Shown here in pieces: positions 30,426-44,690 of a DNA stretch of 64,000 bases. The notes beneath the pieces were generated by a model. It made no database searches and was not told the origin of the DNA. It worked only from the letters and a program-made list of their open reading frames with translations. The stretch lies in contig JAJQJQ010000029.1 in NCBI GenBank assembly GCA_028622995.1, positions 620,001 through 684,000 on the forward strand, read 5' to 3'. Made by a program: the position numbers and the translations under genes. Position 1 is the first letter of the stretch; every line of letters starts with the position of its first letter. The stretch comes from Panagrolaimus kolymaensis (lineage: Eukaryota > Nematoda > Chromadorea > Rhabditida > Panagrolaimidae).

Positions 30426-33400
30426 TAAATAAATAAAATAACATAAAAATGAAGAAATTTTTGTCGAAGCTTTTAATATTTGGCATTGAAACTTTTTGTT
30501 TTCTATTTACTTTAAAAATTTTTGAAAATCGATTTCACTTTTGAAAGCGAATGAGAGATTATTAAATAATTAAAATAACATAAAAATGAAGAAATTTTTG
30601 TCGAAGCTTTTAATATTTGGCATTGAAACTTTTTGTTTTCTATTTACTTTAAAAATTTTTGAAAATCGATTTCGCTCTTGAAAGCGAATGAGAGATTTTT
30701 AATTAAATAAAATAACATAAAAATGAAGAAATTTTTGTCGAAGCTTTTAATATTTGGCATTGAAACTTTTTGTTTTCTATTTACTTTAAAAATTTTTGAA
30801 AATCGATTCTGCTCTTGAAAGCGAATGAGAGGTCATTAAATAAATAAAATAACATAAAAATGAAGAAATTTTTGTCGAAGCTTTTAATATTTGGCATTGA
30901 AACTTTTTGTTTTCTATTTACTTTAAAAATTTTTGAAAATCGATTTCGCTCTTGAAAGCGAATGAGAGATTTTTAATTAAATAAAATAACATAAAAATGA
31001 AGAAATTTTTGTCGAAGCTTTTAATATTTGGCATTGAAACTTTTTGTTTTCTATTTACTTTAAAAATTTTTGAAAATCGATTTCGCTCTTGAAAGCGAAT
31101 GAGAGATTTTTAATTAAATAAAATAACATAAAAATGAAGAAATTTTTGTCGAAGCTTTTAATATTTGGCATTGAAACTTTTTGTTTTCTATTTACTTTAA
31201 AAATTTTTGAAAATCGATTTCGCTCTTGAAAGCAAATGATACGTCAATAAATAAATAAAATAACATAAAAATGAAGAAATTTTTGTCGAAGCTTTTAATA
31301 TTTGGCATTGAAACTTTTTGTTTTCTATTTACTTTAAAAATTTTTGAAAATCGATTTCGCTCTTGAAAGCGAATGAGAGATTTTTAATTAAATAAAATAA
31401 CATAAAAATGAAGAAATTTTTGTCGAAGCTTTTAATATTTGGCATTGAAACTTTTTGTTTTCTATTTACTTTAAAAATTTTTGAAAATCGATTTCGCTCT
31501 TGAAAGCGAATGAGAGATTTTTAATTAAATAAAATAACATAAAAATGAAGAAATTTTTGTCGAAGCTTTTAATATTTGGCATTGAAACTTTTAACACTCT
31601 AAAAATAAAATTTTTTTGAAAATCGATTTCGCTCTTGAAAGCAAATGATACGTCAATAAATAAATAAAATAACATAAAAATGAAGAAATTTTTGTCGAAG
31701 CTTTTAATATTTGGCATTGAAACTTTTTCTTTTCTATTTACTTTAAAAATTTTTGAAAATCGATTTCGCTCTTGAAAGCGAATGAGAGGTCATTAAATAA
31801 ATAAAATAACATAAAAATGAAGAAATTTTTGTCGAAGCTTTTAATATTTGGCATTGAAACTTTTTCTTTTCTATTTACTTTAAAAATTTTTGAAAATCGA
31901 TTTCGCTCTTGAAAGCGAATGAGAGATTTTTAATTAAATAAAATAACATAAAAATGATAAATTTTTGTCGAAGCTTTTAATATTTGGCATTGAAACTTTT
32001 TGTTTTCTATTTACTTTAAAAATTTTTGAAAATCGATTTCGCTCTTGAAAGCGAATGAGAGATTTTTAATTAAATAAAATAACATAAAAATGATAAATTT
32101 TTGTCGAAGCTTTTAATATTTGGCATTGAAACTTTTTGTTTTCTATTTACTTTAAAAATTTTTGAAAATCGATTTCGCTCTTGAAAGCGAATGAGAGATT
32201 TTTAATTAAATAAAATAACATAAAAATGAAGAAATTTTTGTCGAAGCTTTTAATATTTGGCATTGAAACTTTTTCTTTTCTATTTACTTTAAAAATTTTT
32301 GAAAATCGATTTCGCTCTTGAAAGCGAATGAGAGATTTTTAATTAAATAAAATAACATAAAAATGATAAATTTTTGTCGAAGCTTTTAATATTTGGCATT
32401 GAAACTTTTTGTTTTCTATTTACTTTAAAAATTTTTGAAAATCGATTTCGCTCTTGAAAGCGAATGAGAGATTTTTAATTAAATAAAATAACATAAAAAT
32501 GAAGAAATTTTTGTCGAAGCTTTTAATATTTGGCATTGAAACTTTTTGTTTTCTATTTACTTTAAAAATTTTTGAAAATCGATTTCGCTCTTGAAAGCGA
32601 ATGAGAGATTTTTAATTAAATAAAATAACATAAAAATGAAGAAATTTTTGTCGAAGCTTTTAATATTTGGCATTGAAACTTTTTGTTTTCTATTTACTTT
32701 AAAAATTTTTGAAAATCGATTTCGCTCTTGAAAGCGAATGAGAGATTTTTAATTAAATAAAATAACATAAAAATGAAGAAATTTTTGTCGAAGCTTTTAA
32801 TATTTGGCATTGAAACTTTTTGTTTTCTATTTACTTTAAAAATTTTTGAAAATCGATTTCGCTCTTGAAAGCGAATGAGAGATTTTTAATTAAATAAAAT
32901 AACATAAAAATGAAGAAATTTTTGTCGAAGCTTTTAATATTTGGCATTGAAACTTTTTGTTTTCTATTTACTTTAAAAATTTTTGAAAATCGATTTCGCT
33001 CTAGAAAGCGAATGAGAGATTTTTAATTAAATAAAATAACATAAAAATGAAGAAATTTTTGTCGAAGCTTTTAATATTTGGCATTGAAACTTTTTGTTTT
33101 CTATTTACTTTAAAAATTTTTGAAAATCGATTTCGCTCTTGAAAGCGAATGAGAGATTTTTAATTAAATAAAATAACATAAAAATGACGAAATTTTTGTC
33201 GAAGCTTTTAATATTTGGCATTGAAACTTTTTGTTTTCTATTTACTTTAAAAATTTTTGAAAATCGATTCTGCTCTTGAAAGCGAATGAGAGGTCATTAA
33301 ATAAATAAAATAACATAAAAATGAAGAAATTTTTGTCGAAGCTTTTAATATTTGGCATTGAAACTTTTTCTTTTCTATTTACTTTAAAAATTTTTGAAAA

Positions 33401-33499
33401 TCGATTTCGCTCTTGAAAGCGAATGAGAGATTTTTAATTAAATAAAATAACATAAAAATGAAGAAATTTTTGTCGAAGCTTTTAATATTTGGCATTGAA

Positions 33500-34600
33500 A
33501 CTTTTTGTTTTCTATTTACTTTAAAAATTTTTGAAAATCGATTTCGCTCTTGAAAGCGAATGAGAGATTTTTAATTAAATAAAATAACATAAAAATGAAG
33601 AAATTTTTGTCGGAGCTTTTAATATTTGGCATTGAAACTTTTAACACTCTAAAAATAAAATTTTTTTGAAAATCGATTTCGCTCTTGAAAGCAAATGATA
33701 CGTCAATAAATAAATAAAATAACATAAAAATGAAGAAATTTTTGTCGAAGCTTTTATTATTTGGCATTGAAACTTTTTGTTTTCTATTTACTTTAAAAAT
33801 TTTTGAAAATCGATTCTGCTCTTGAAAGCGAATGAGAGGTCATTAAATAAATAAAATAACATAAAAATGAAGAAATTTTTGTCGAAGCTTTTAATATTTG
33901 GCATTGAAACTTTTTGTTTTCTATTTACTTTAAAAATTTTTGAAAATCGATTTCGCTCTTGAAAGCGAATGAGAGATTTTTAATTAAATAAAATAACATA
34001 AAAATGAAGAAATTTTTGTCGAAGCTTTTAATATTTGGCATTGAAACTTTTAACACTCTAAAAATAAAATTTTTTTGAAAATCGATTTCGCTCTTGAAAG
34101 CAAATGATACGTCAATAAATAAATAAAATAACATAAAAATGAAGAAATTTTTGTCGAAGCTTTTATTATTTGGCATTGAAACTTTTTGTTTTCTATTTAC
34201 TTTAAAAATTTTTGAAAATCGATTCTGCTCTTGAAAGCGAATGAGAGGTCATTAAATAAATAAAATAACATAAAAATGAAGAAATTTTTGTCGAAGCTTT
34301 TAATATTTGGCATTGAAACTTTTTCTTTTCTATTTACTTTAAAAATTTTTGAAAATCGATTTCGCTCTTGAAAGCGAATGAGAGGTCATTAAATAAATAA
34401 AATAACATAAAAGTGAAGAAATTTTTGTCGAAGCTTTTAATATTTGGCATTGAAACTTTTAACACTCTAAAAATAAAATTTTTTTGAAAATCGATTTCGC
34501 TCTTGAAAGCAAATGATACGTCAATAAATAAATAAAATAACATAAAAATGAAGAAATTTTTGTCGAAGCTTTTATTATTTGGCATTGAAACTTTTTGTTT
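33500..34600. repeat. Tandem trimer, about 409-bp period
   Basis: Three consecutive 409-bp blocks (about 33516, 33925 and 34334) each contain one monomer with the unusual GCAAATGATACGTCAATAAA segment in place of the usual GCGAATGAGAG segment. The same odd monomer also occurs singly near 31.23, 31.64 and 35.88 kb. Confidence 0.8.
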
Positions 34601-34699
34601 TCTATTTACTTTAAAAATTTTTGAAAATCGATTCTGCTCTTGAAAGCGAATGAGAGGTCATTAAATAAATAAAATAACATAAAAATGAAGAAATTTTTG

Positions 34700-37600
34700 T
34701 CGAAGCTTTTAATATTTGGCATTGAAACTTTTTGTTTTCTATTTACTTTAAAAATTTTTGAAAATCGATTTCGCTCTTGAAAGCGAATGAGAGATTTTTA
34801 ATTAAATAAAATAACATAAAAATGAAGAAATTTTTGTCGAAGCTTTTAATATTTGGCATTGAAACTTTTTGTTTTCTATTTACTTTAAAAATTTTTGAAA
34901 ATCGATTTCGCTCTTGAAAGCGAATGAGAGATTTTTAATTAAATAAAATAACATAAAAATGAAGAAATTTTTGTCGAAGCTTTTAATATTTGGCATTGAA
35001 ACTTTTTGTTTTCTATTTACTTTAAAAATTTTTGAAAATCGATTTCGCTCTTGAAAGCGAATGAGAGATTTTTAATTAAATAAAATAACATAAAAATGAA
35101 GAAATTTTTGTCGAAGCTTTTATTATTTGGCATTGAAACTTTTTGTTTTCTATTTACTTTAAAAATTTTTGAAAATCGATTTCGCTCTTGAAAGCGAATG
35201 AGAGATTTTTAATTAAATAAAATAACATAAAAATGAAGAAATTTTTGTCGAAGCTTTTAATATTTGGCATTGAAACTTTTTGTTTTCTATTTACTTTAAA
35301 AATTTTTGAAAATCGATTTCGCTCTTGAAAGCGAATGAGAGATTTTTAATTAAATAAAATAACATAAAAATGAAGAAATTTTTGTCGAAGCTTTTAATAT
35401 TTGGCATTGAAACTTTTTGTTTTCTATTTACTTTAAAAATTTTTGAAAATCGATTTCGCTCTTGAAAGCGAATGAGAGATTTTTAATTAAATAAAATAAC
35501 ATAAAAATGAAGAAATTTTTGTCGAAGCTTTTAATATTTGGCATTGAAACTTTTTGTTTTCTATTTACTTTAAAAATTTTTGAAAATCGATTTCGCTCTT
35601 GAAAGCGAATGAGAGATTTTTAATTAAATAAAATAACATAAAAATGAAGAAATTTTTGTCGAAGCTTTTAATATTTGGCATTGAAACTTTTTGTTTTCTA
35701 TTTACTTTAAAAATTTTTGAAAATCGATTTCGCTCTTGAAAGCGAATGAGAGATTTTTAATTAAATAAAATAACATAAAAATGAAGAAATTTTTGTCGAA
35801 GCTTTTAATATTTGGCATTGAAACTTTTTGTTTTCTATTTACTTTAAAAATTTTTGAAAATCGATTTCGCTCTTGAAAGCAAATGATACGTCAATAAATA
35901 AATAAAATAACATAAAAATGAAGAAATTTTTGTCGAAGCTTTTATTATTTGGCATTGAAACTTTTTGTTTTCTATTTACTTTAAAAATTTTTGAAAATCG
36001 ATTTCGCTCTTGAAAGCGAATGAGAGGTCATTAAATAAATAAAATAACATAAAAATGAAGAAATTTTTGTCGAAGCTTTTAATATTTGGCATTGAAACTT
36101 TTTGTTTTCTATTTACTTTAAAAATTTTTGAAAATCGATTTCGCTCTTGAAAGCGAATGAGAGATTTTTAATTAAATAAAATAACATAAAAATGAAGAAA
36201 TTTTTGTCGAAGCTTTTAATATTTGGCATTGAAACTTTTTGTTTTCTATTTACTTTAAAAATTTTTGAAAATCGATTTCGCTCTTGAAAGCGAATGAGAG
36301 ATTTTTAATTAAATAAAATAACATAAAAATGAAGAAATTTTTGTCGAAGCTTTTAATATTTGGCATTGAAACTTTTTGTTTTCTATTTACTTTAAAAATT
36401 TTTGAAAATCGATTTCGCTCTTGAAAGCGAATGAGAGATTTTTAATTAAATAAAATAACATAAAAATGAAGAAATTTTTGTCGAAGCTTTTAATATTTGG
36501 CATTGAAACTTTTTGTTTTCTATTTACTTTAAAAATTTTTGAAAATCGATTTCGCTCTTGAAAGCGAATGAGAGATTTTTAATTAAATAAAATAACATAA
36601 AAATGAAGAAATTTTTGTCGAAGCTTTTAATATTTGGCATTGAAACTTTTTGTTTTCTATTTACTTTAAAAAATTTTGAAAATCGATTTCGCTCTTGAAA
36701 GCGAATGAGAGATTTTTAATTAAATAAAATAACATAAAAATGAAGAAATTTTTGTCGAAGCTTTTAATATTTGGCATTGAAACTTTTTGTTTTCTATTTA
36801 CTTTAAAAATTTTTGAAAATCGATTTCGCTCTTGAAAGCGAATGAGAGATTTTTAATTAAATAAAATAACATAAAAATGAAGAAATTTTTGTCGAAGCTT
36901 TTAATATTTGGCATTGAAACTTTTTGTTTTCTATTTACTTTAAAAATTTTTGAAAATCGATTTCGCTCTTGAAAGCGAATGAGAGATTTTTAATTAAATA
37001 AAATAACATAAAAATGAAGAAATTTTTGTCGAAGCTTTTAATATTTGGCATTGAAACTTTTTGTTTTCTATTTACTTTAAAAATTTTTGAAAATCGATTT
37101 CGCTCTTGAAAGCGAATGAGAGATTTTTAATTAAATAAAATAACATAAAAATGAAGAAATTTTTGTCGAAGCTTTTAATATTTGGCATTGAAACTTTTAA
37201 CACTCTAAAAATAAAATTTTTTTTGAAATTCGATTCTGCCCTTGAAAGCGAATGAGAGGTCATTAAATAAATAAAATAACATAAAAATGAAGAAATTTTT
37301 GTCGAAGCTTTTAATATTTGGCATTGAAACTTTTTGTTTTCTATTTACTTTAAAAATTTTTGAAAATAGATTTCGCTCTTGAAAGCGAATGAGAGATTTT
37401 TAATTAAATAAAATAACATAAAAATGATAAATTTTTGTCGAAGCTTTTAATATTTGGCATTGAAACTTTTTGTTTTCTATTTACTTTAAAAATTTTTGAA
37501 AATAGATTTCGCTCTTGAAAGCGAATGAGAGATTTTTAATTAAATAAAATAACATAAAAATGAAGAAATTTTTGTCGAAGCTTTTAATATTTGGCATTGA

Positions 37601-40600
37601 AACTTTTTGTTTTCTATTTACTTTAAAAATTTTTGAAAATCGATTTCGCTCTTGAAAGCGAATGAGAGATTTTTAATTAAATAAAATAACATAAAAATGA
37701 AGAAATTTTTGTCGAAGCTTTTAATATTTGGCATTGAAACTTTTTGTTTTCTATTTACTTTAAAAATTTTTGAAAATCGATTTCGCTCTTGAAAGCGAAT
37801 GAGAGATTTTTAATTAAATAAAATAACATAAAAATGAAGAAATTTTTGTCGAAGCTTTTAATATTTGGCATTGAAACTTTTTGTTTTCTATTTACTTTAA
37901 AAATTTTTGAAAATCGATTTCGCTCTTGAAAGCGAATGAGAGATTTTTAATTAAATAAAATAACATAAAAATGATAAATTTTTGTCGAAGCTTTTAATAT
38001 TTGGCATTGAAACTTTTTGTTTTCTATTTACTTTAAAAATTTTTGAAAATCGATTTCGCTCTTGAAAGCGAATGAGAGATTTTTAATTAAATAAAATAAC
38101 ATAAAAATGAAGAAATTTTTGTCGAAGCTTTTAATATTTGGCATTGAAACTTTTAACACTCTAAAAATAAAATTTTTTTTGAAATTCGATTCTGCCCTTG
38201 AAAGCGAATGAGAGGTCATTAAATAAATAAAATAACATAAAAATGAAGAAATTTTTGTCGAAGCTTTTAATATTTGGCATTGAAACTTTTTCTTTTCTAT
38301 TTACTTTAAAAATTTTTGAAAATCGATTTCGCTCTTGAAAGCGAATGAGAGGTCATTAAATAAATAAAATAACATAAAAATGAAGAAATTTTTGTCGAAG
38401 CTTTTAATATTTGGCATTGAAACTTTTTGTTTTCTATTTACTTTAAAAATTTTTGAAAATCGATTTCGCTCTTGAAAGCGAATGAGAGATTTTTAATTAA
38501 ATAAAATAACATAAAAATGAAGAAATTTTTGTCGAAGCTTTTAATATTTGGCATTGAAACTTTTAACACTCTAAAAATAAAATTTTTTTTGAAATTCGAT
38601 TCTGCCCTTGAAAGCGAATGAGAGGTCATCAAATAAATAAAATAACATAAAAATGAAGAAATTTTTGTCGAAGCTTTTAATATTTGGCATTGAAACTTTT
38701 TGTTTTCTATTTACTTTAAAAATTTTTGAAAATCGATTTCGCTCTTGAAAGCGAATGAGAGATTTTTAATTAAATAAAATAACATAAAAATGAAGAAATT
38801 TTTGTCGAAGCTTTTAATATTTGGCATTGAAACTTTTTGTTTTCTATTTACTTTAAAAATTTTTGAAAATCGATTTCGCTCTTGAAAGCGAATGAGAGGT
38901 CATTAAATAAATAAAATAACATAAAAATGAAGAAATTTTTGTCGAAGCTTTTAATATTTGGCATTGAAACTTTTTGTTTTCTATTTACTTTAAAAATTTT
39001 TGAAAATCGATTTCGCTCTTGAAAGCGAATGAGAGATTTTTAATTAAATAAAATAACATAAAAATGAAGAAATTTTTGTCGAAGCTTTTAATATTTGGCA
39101 TTGAAACTTTTTGTTTTCTATTTACTTTAAAAATTTTTGAAAATCGATTTCGCTCTTGAAAGCGAATGAGAGATTTTTAATTAAATAAAATAACATAAAA
39201 ATGAAGAAATTTTTGTCGAAGCTTTTAATATTTGGCATTGAAACTTTTTGTTTTCTATTTACTTTAAAAATTTTTGAAAATCGATTTCGCTCTTGAAAGC
39301 GAATGAGAGGTCATTAAATAAATAAAATAACATAAAAATGAAGAAATTTTTGTCGAAGCTTTTAATATTTGGCATTGAAACTTTTTGTTTTCTATTTACT
39401 TTAAAAATTTTTGAAAATCGATTTCGCTCTTGAAAGCGAATGAGAGATTTTTAATTAAATAAAATAACATAAAAATGAAGAAATTTTTGTCGAAGCTTTT
39501 AATATTTGGCATTGAAACTTTTTGTTTTCTATTTACTTTAAAAATTTTTGAAAATCGATTTCGCTCTTGAAAGCGAATGAGAGGTCATTAAATAAATAAA
39601 ATAACATAAAAATGAAGAAATTTTTGTCGAAGCTTTTAATATTTGGCATTGAAACTTTTTGTTTTCTATTTACTTTAAAAATTTTTGAAAATCGATTTCG
39701 CTCTTGAAAGCGAATGAGAGATTTTTAATTAAATAAAATAACATAAAAATGAAGAAATTTTTGTCGAAGCTTTTAATATTTGGCATTGAAACTTTTTGTT
39801 TTCTATTTACTTTAAAAATTTTTGAAAATCGATTTCGCTCTTGAAAGCGAATGAGAGATTTTTAATTAAATAAAATAACATAAAAATGAAGAAATTTTTG
39901 TCGAAGCTTTTAATATTTGGCATTGAAACTTTTTGTTTTCTATTTACTTTAAAAATTTTTGAAAATCGATTTCGCTCTTGAAAGCGAATGAGAGGTCATT
40001 AAATAAATAAAATAACATAAAAATGAAGAAATTTTTGTCGAAGCTTTTAATATTTGGCATTGAAACTTTTTGTTTTCTATTTACTTTAAAAATTTTTGAA
40101 AATCGATTTCGCTCTTGAAAGCGAATGAGAGATTTTTAATTAAATAAAATAACATAAAAATGAAGAAATTTTTGTCGAAGCTTTTAATATTTGGCATTGA
40201 AACTTTTAACACTCTAAAAATAAAATTTTTTTTGAAATTCGATTCTGCCCTTGAAAGCGAATGAGAGGTCATTAAATAAATAAAATAACATAAAAATGAA
40301 GAAATTTTTGTCGAAGCTTTTAATATTTGGCATTGAAACTTTTTGTTTTCTATTTACTTTAAAAATTTTTGAAAATCGATTTCGCTCTTGAAAGCGAATG
40401 AGAGATTTTTAATTAAATAAAATAACATAAAAATGAAGAAATTTTTGTCGAAGCTTTTAATATTTGGCATTGAAACTTTTTGTTTTCTATTTACTTTAAA
40501 AATTTTTGAAAATCGATTTCGCTCTTGAAAGCGAATGAGAGATTTTTAATTAAATAAAATAACATAAAAATGAAGAAATTTTTGTCGAAGCTTTTAATAT

Positions 40601-43600
40601 TTGGCATTGAAACTTTTTGTTTTCTATTTACTTTAAAAATTTTTGAAAATCGATTTCGCTCTTGAAAGCGAATGAGAGGTCATTAAATAAATAAAATAAC
40701 ATAAAAATGAAGAAATTTTTGTCGAAGCTTTTAATATTTGGCATTGAAACTTTTTGTTTTCTATTTACTTTAAAAATTTTTGAAAATCGATTTCGCTCTT
40801 GAAAGCGAATGAGAGATTTTTAATTAAATAAAATAACATAAAAATGAAGAAATTTTTGTCGAAGCTTTTAATATTTGGCATTGAAACTTTTAACACTCTA
40901 AAAATAAAATTTTTTTTGAAATTCGATTCTGCCCTTGAAAGCGAATGAGAGGTCATTAAATAAATAAAATAACATAAAAATGAAGAAATTTTTGTCGAAG
41001 CTTTTAATATTTGGCATTGAAACTTTTTGTTTTCTATTTACTTTAAAAATTTTTGAAAATAGATTTCGCTCTTGAAAGCGAATGAGAGATTTTTAATTAA
41101 ATAAAATAACATAAAAATGATAAATTTTTGTCGAAGCTTTTAATATTTGGCATTGAAACTTTTTGTTTTCTATTTACTTTAAAAATTTTTGAAAATAGAT
41201 TTCGCTCTTGAAAGCGAATGAGAGATTTTTAATTAAATAAAATAACATAAAAATGAAGAAATTTTTGTCGAAGCTTTTAATATTTGGCATTGAAACTTTT
41301 AACACTCTAAAAATAAAATTTTTTTTGAAATTCGATTCTGCCCTTGAAAGCGAATGAGAGGTCATTAAATAAATAAAATAACATAAAAATGAAGAAATTT
41401 TTGTCGAAGCTTTTAATATTTGGCATTGAAACTTTTTGTTTTCTATTTACTTTAAAAATTTTTGAAAATAGATTTCGCTCTTGAAAGCGAATGAGAGATT
41501 TTTAATTAAATAAAATAACATAAAAATGAAGAAATTTTTGTCGAAGCTTTTAATATTTGGCATTGAAACTTTTTGTTTTCTATTTACTTTAAAAATTTTT
41601 GAAAATCGATTTCGCTCTTGAAAGCGAATGAGAGATTTTTAATTAAATAAAATAACATAAAAATGAAGAAATTTTTGTCGAAGCTTTTAATATTTGGCAT
41701 TGAAACTTTTTGTTTTCTATTTACTTTAAAAATTTTTGAAAATCGATTTCGCTCTTGAAAGCGAATGAGAGATTTTTAATTAAATAAAATAACATAAAAA
41801 TGAAGAAATTTTTGTCGAAGCTTTTAATATTTGGCATTGAAACTTTTTGTTTTCTATTTACTTTAAAAATTTTTGAAAATCGATTTCGCTCTTGAAAGCG
41901 AATGAGAGATTTTTAATTAAATAAAATAACATAAAAATGAAGAAATTTTTGTCGAAGCTTTTAATATTTGGCATTGAAACTTTTTGTTTTCTATTTACTT
42001 TAAAAATTTTTGAAAATCGATTTCGCTCTTGAAAGCGAATGAGAGGTCATTAAATAAATAAAATAACATAAAAATGAAGAAATTTTTGTCGAAGCTTTTA
42101 ATATTTGGCATTGAAACTTTTTGTTTTCTATTTACTTTAAAAATTTTTGAAAATCGATTTCGCTCTTGAAAGCGAATGAGAGATTTTTAATTAAATAAAA
42201 TAACATAAAAATGAAGAAATTTTTGTCGAAGCTTTTAATATTTGGCATTGAAACTTTTTGTTTTCTATTTACTTTAAAAATTTTTGAAAATCGATTTCGC
42301 TCTTGAAAGCGAATGAGAGATTTTTAATTAAATAAAATAACATAAAAATGAAGAAATTTTTGTCGAAGCTTTTAATATTTGGCATTGAAACTTTTTGTTT
42401 TCTATTTACTTTAAAAATTTTTGAAAATCGATTTCGCTCTTGAAAGCGAATGAGAGGTCATTAAATAAATAAAATAACATAAAAATGAAGAAATTTTTGT
42501 CGAAGCTTTTAATATTTGGCATTGAAACTTTTTGTTTTCTATTTACTTTAAAAATTTTTGAAAATCGATTTCGCTCTTGAAAGCGAATGAGAGATTTTTA
42601 ATTAAATAAAATAACATAAAAATGAAGAAATTTTTGTCGAAGCTTTTAATATTTGGCATTGAAACTTTTTGTTTTCTATTTACTTTAAAAATTTTTGAAA
42701 ATCGATTTCGCTCTTGAAAGCGAATGAGAGATTTTTAATTAAATAAAATAACATAAAAATGAAGAAATTTTTGTCGAAGCTTTTAATATTTGGCATTGAA
42801 ACTTTTTGTTTTCTATTTACTTTAAAAATTTTTGAAAATCGATTTCGCTCTTGAAAGCGAATGAGAGATTTTTAATTAAATAAAATAACATAAAAATGAA
42901 GAAATTTTTGTCGAAGCTTTTAATATTTGGCATTGAAACTTTTTGTTTTCTATTTACTTTAAAAATTTTTGAAAATCGATTTCGCTCTTGAAAGCGAATG
43001 AGAGATTTTTAATTAAATAAAATAACATAAAAATGAAGAAATTTTTGTCGAAGCTTTTAATATTTGGCATTGAAACTTTTTGTTTTCTATTTACTTTAAA
43101 AAATTTTGAAAATCGATTTCGCTCTTGAAAGCGAATGAGAGATTTTTAATTAAATAAAATAACATAAAAATGAAGAAATTTTTGTCGAAGCTTTTAATAT
43201 TTGGCATTGAAACTTTTTGTTTTCTATTTACTTTAAAAATTTTTGAAAATCGATTTCGCTCTTGAAAGCGAATGAGAGATTTTTAATTAAATAAAATAAC
43301 ATAAAAATGAAGAAATTTTTGTCGAAGCTTTTAATATTTGGCATTGAAACTTTTTGTTTTCTATTTACTTTAAAAATTTTTGAAAATCGATTTCGCTCTT
43401 GAAAGCGAATGAGAGATTTTTAATTAAATAAAATAACATAAAAATGAAGAAATTTTTGTCGAAGCTTTTAATATTTGGCATTGAAACTTTTTGTTTTCTA
43501 TTTACTTTAAAAATTTTTGAAAATCGATTTCGCTCTTGAAAGCGAATGAGAGATTTTTAATTAAATAAAATAACATAAAAATGAAGAAATTTTTGTCGAA

Positions 43601-44690
43601 GCTTTTAATATTTGGCATTGAAACTTTTTGTTTTCTATTTACTTTAAAAATTTTTGAAAATCGATTTCGCTCTTGAAAGCGAATGAGAGATTTTTAATTA
43701 AATAAAATAACATAAAAATGAAGAAATTTTTGTCGAAGCTTTTAATATTTGGCATTGAAACTTTTTGTTTTCTATTTACTTTAAAAAATTTTGAAAATCG
43801 ATTTCGCTCTTGAAAGCGAATGAGAGATTTTTAATTAAATAAAATAACATAAAAATGAAGAAATTTTTGTCGAAGCTTTTAATATTTGGCATTGAAACTT
43901 TTTGTTTTCTATTTACTTTAAAAATTTTTGAAAATCGATTTCGCTCTTGAAAGCGAATGAGAGATTTTTAATTAAATAAAATAACATAAAAATGAAGAAA
44001 TTTTTGTCGAAGCTTTTAATATTTGGCATTGAAACTTTTTGTTTTCTATTTACTTTAAAAATTTTTGAAAATCGATTTCGCTCTTGAAAGCGAATGAGAG
44101 ATTTTTAATTAAATAAAATAACATAAAAATGAAGAAATTTTTGTCGAAGCTTTTAATATTTGGCATTGAAACTTTTTGTTTTCTATTTACTTTAAAAATT
44201 TTTGAAAATCGATTTCGCTCTTGAAAGCGAATGAGAGATTTTTAATTAAATAAAATAACATAAAAATGAAGAAATTTTTGTCGAAGCTTTTAATATTTGG
44301 CATTGAAACTTTTTGTTTTCTATTTACTTTAAAAATTTTTGAAAATCGATTTCGCTCTTGAAAGCGAATGAGAGATTTTTAATTAAATAAAATAACATAA
44401 AAATGAAGAAATTTTTGTCGAAGCTTTTAATATTTGGCATTGAAACTTTTTGTTTTCTATTTACTTTAAAAAATTTTGAAAATCGATTTCGCTCTTGAAA
44501 GCGAATGAGAGATTTTTAATTAAATAAAATAACATAAAAATGAAGAAATTTTTGTCGAAGCTTTTAATATTTGGCATTGAAACTTTTTGTTTTCTATTTA
44601 CTTTAAAAATTTTTGAAAATCGATTTCGCTCTTGAAAGCGAATGAGAGATTTTTAATTAAATAAAATAACATAAAAATGAAGAAATTTTT
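34700..44690. repeat. Homogenised satellite block
   Basis: Most of this 10 kb is runs of a nearly invariant 136-bp monomer of the TTTTCTATTTACTTTAAAAA class with a TTTCGCTCTTGAAAGCGAA segment. It is broken at intervals of three, five or seven monomers by a second class with AACACTCTAAAAATAAAA and CGATTCTGCCCTTG (for example around 37.20, 38.16, 38.57, 40.21, 40.89 and 41.31 kb). Uniformity over so many copies indicates recent homogenisation. Confidence 0.75.

Noticed and set aside
166..41365. Dozens of 63-83 codon minus-strand frames repeated across the satellite
   Set aside because: They recur because a two-monomer unit (273 bp) is a multiple of three and lacks stops in one frame. Their sequence follows the satellite variants, with no start context, splice sites or domain.
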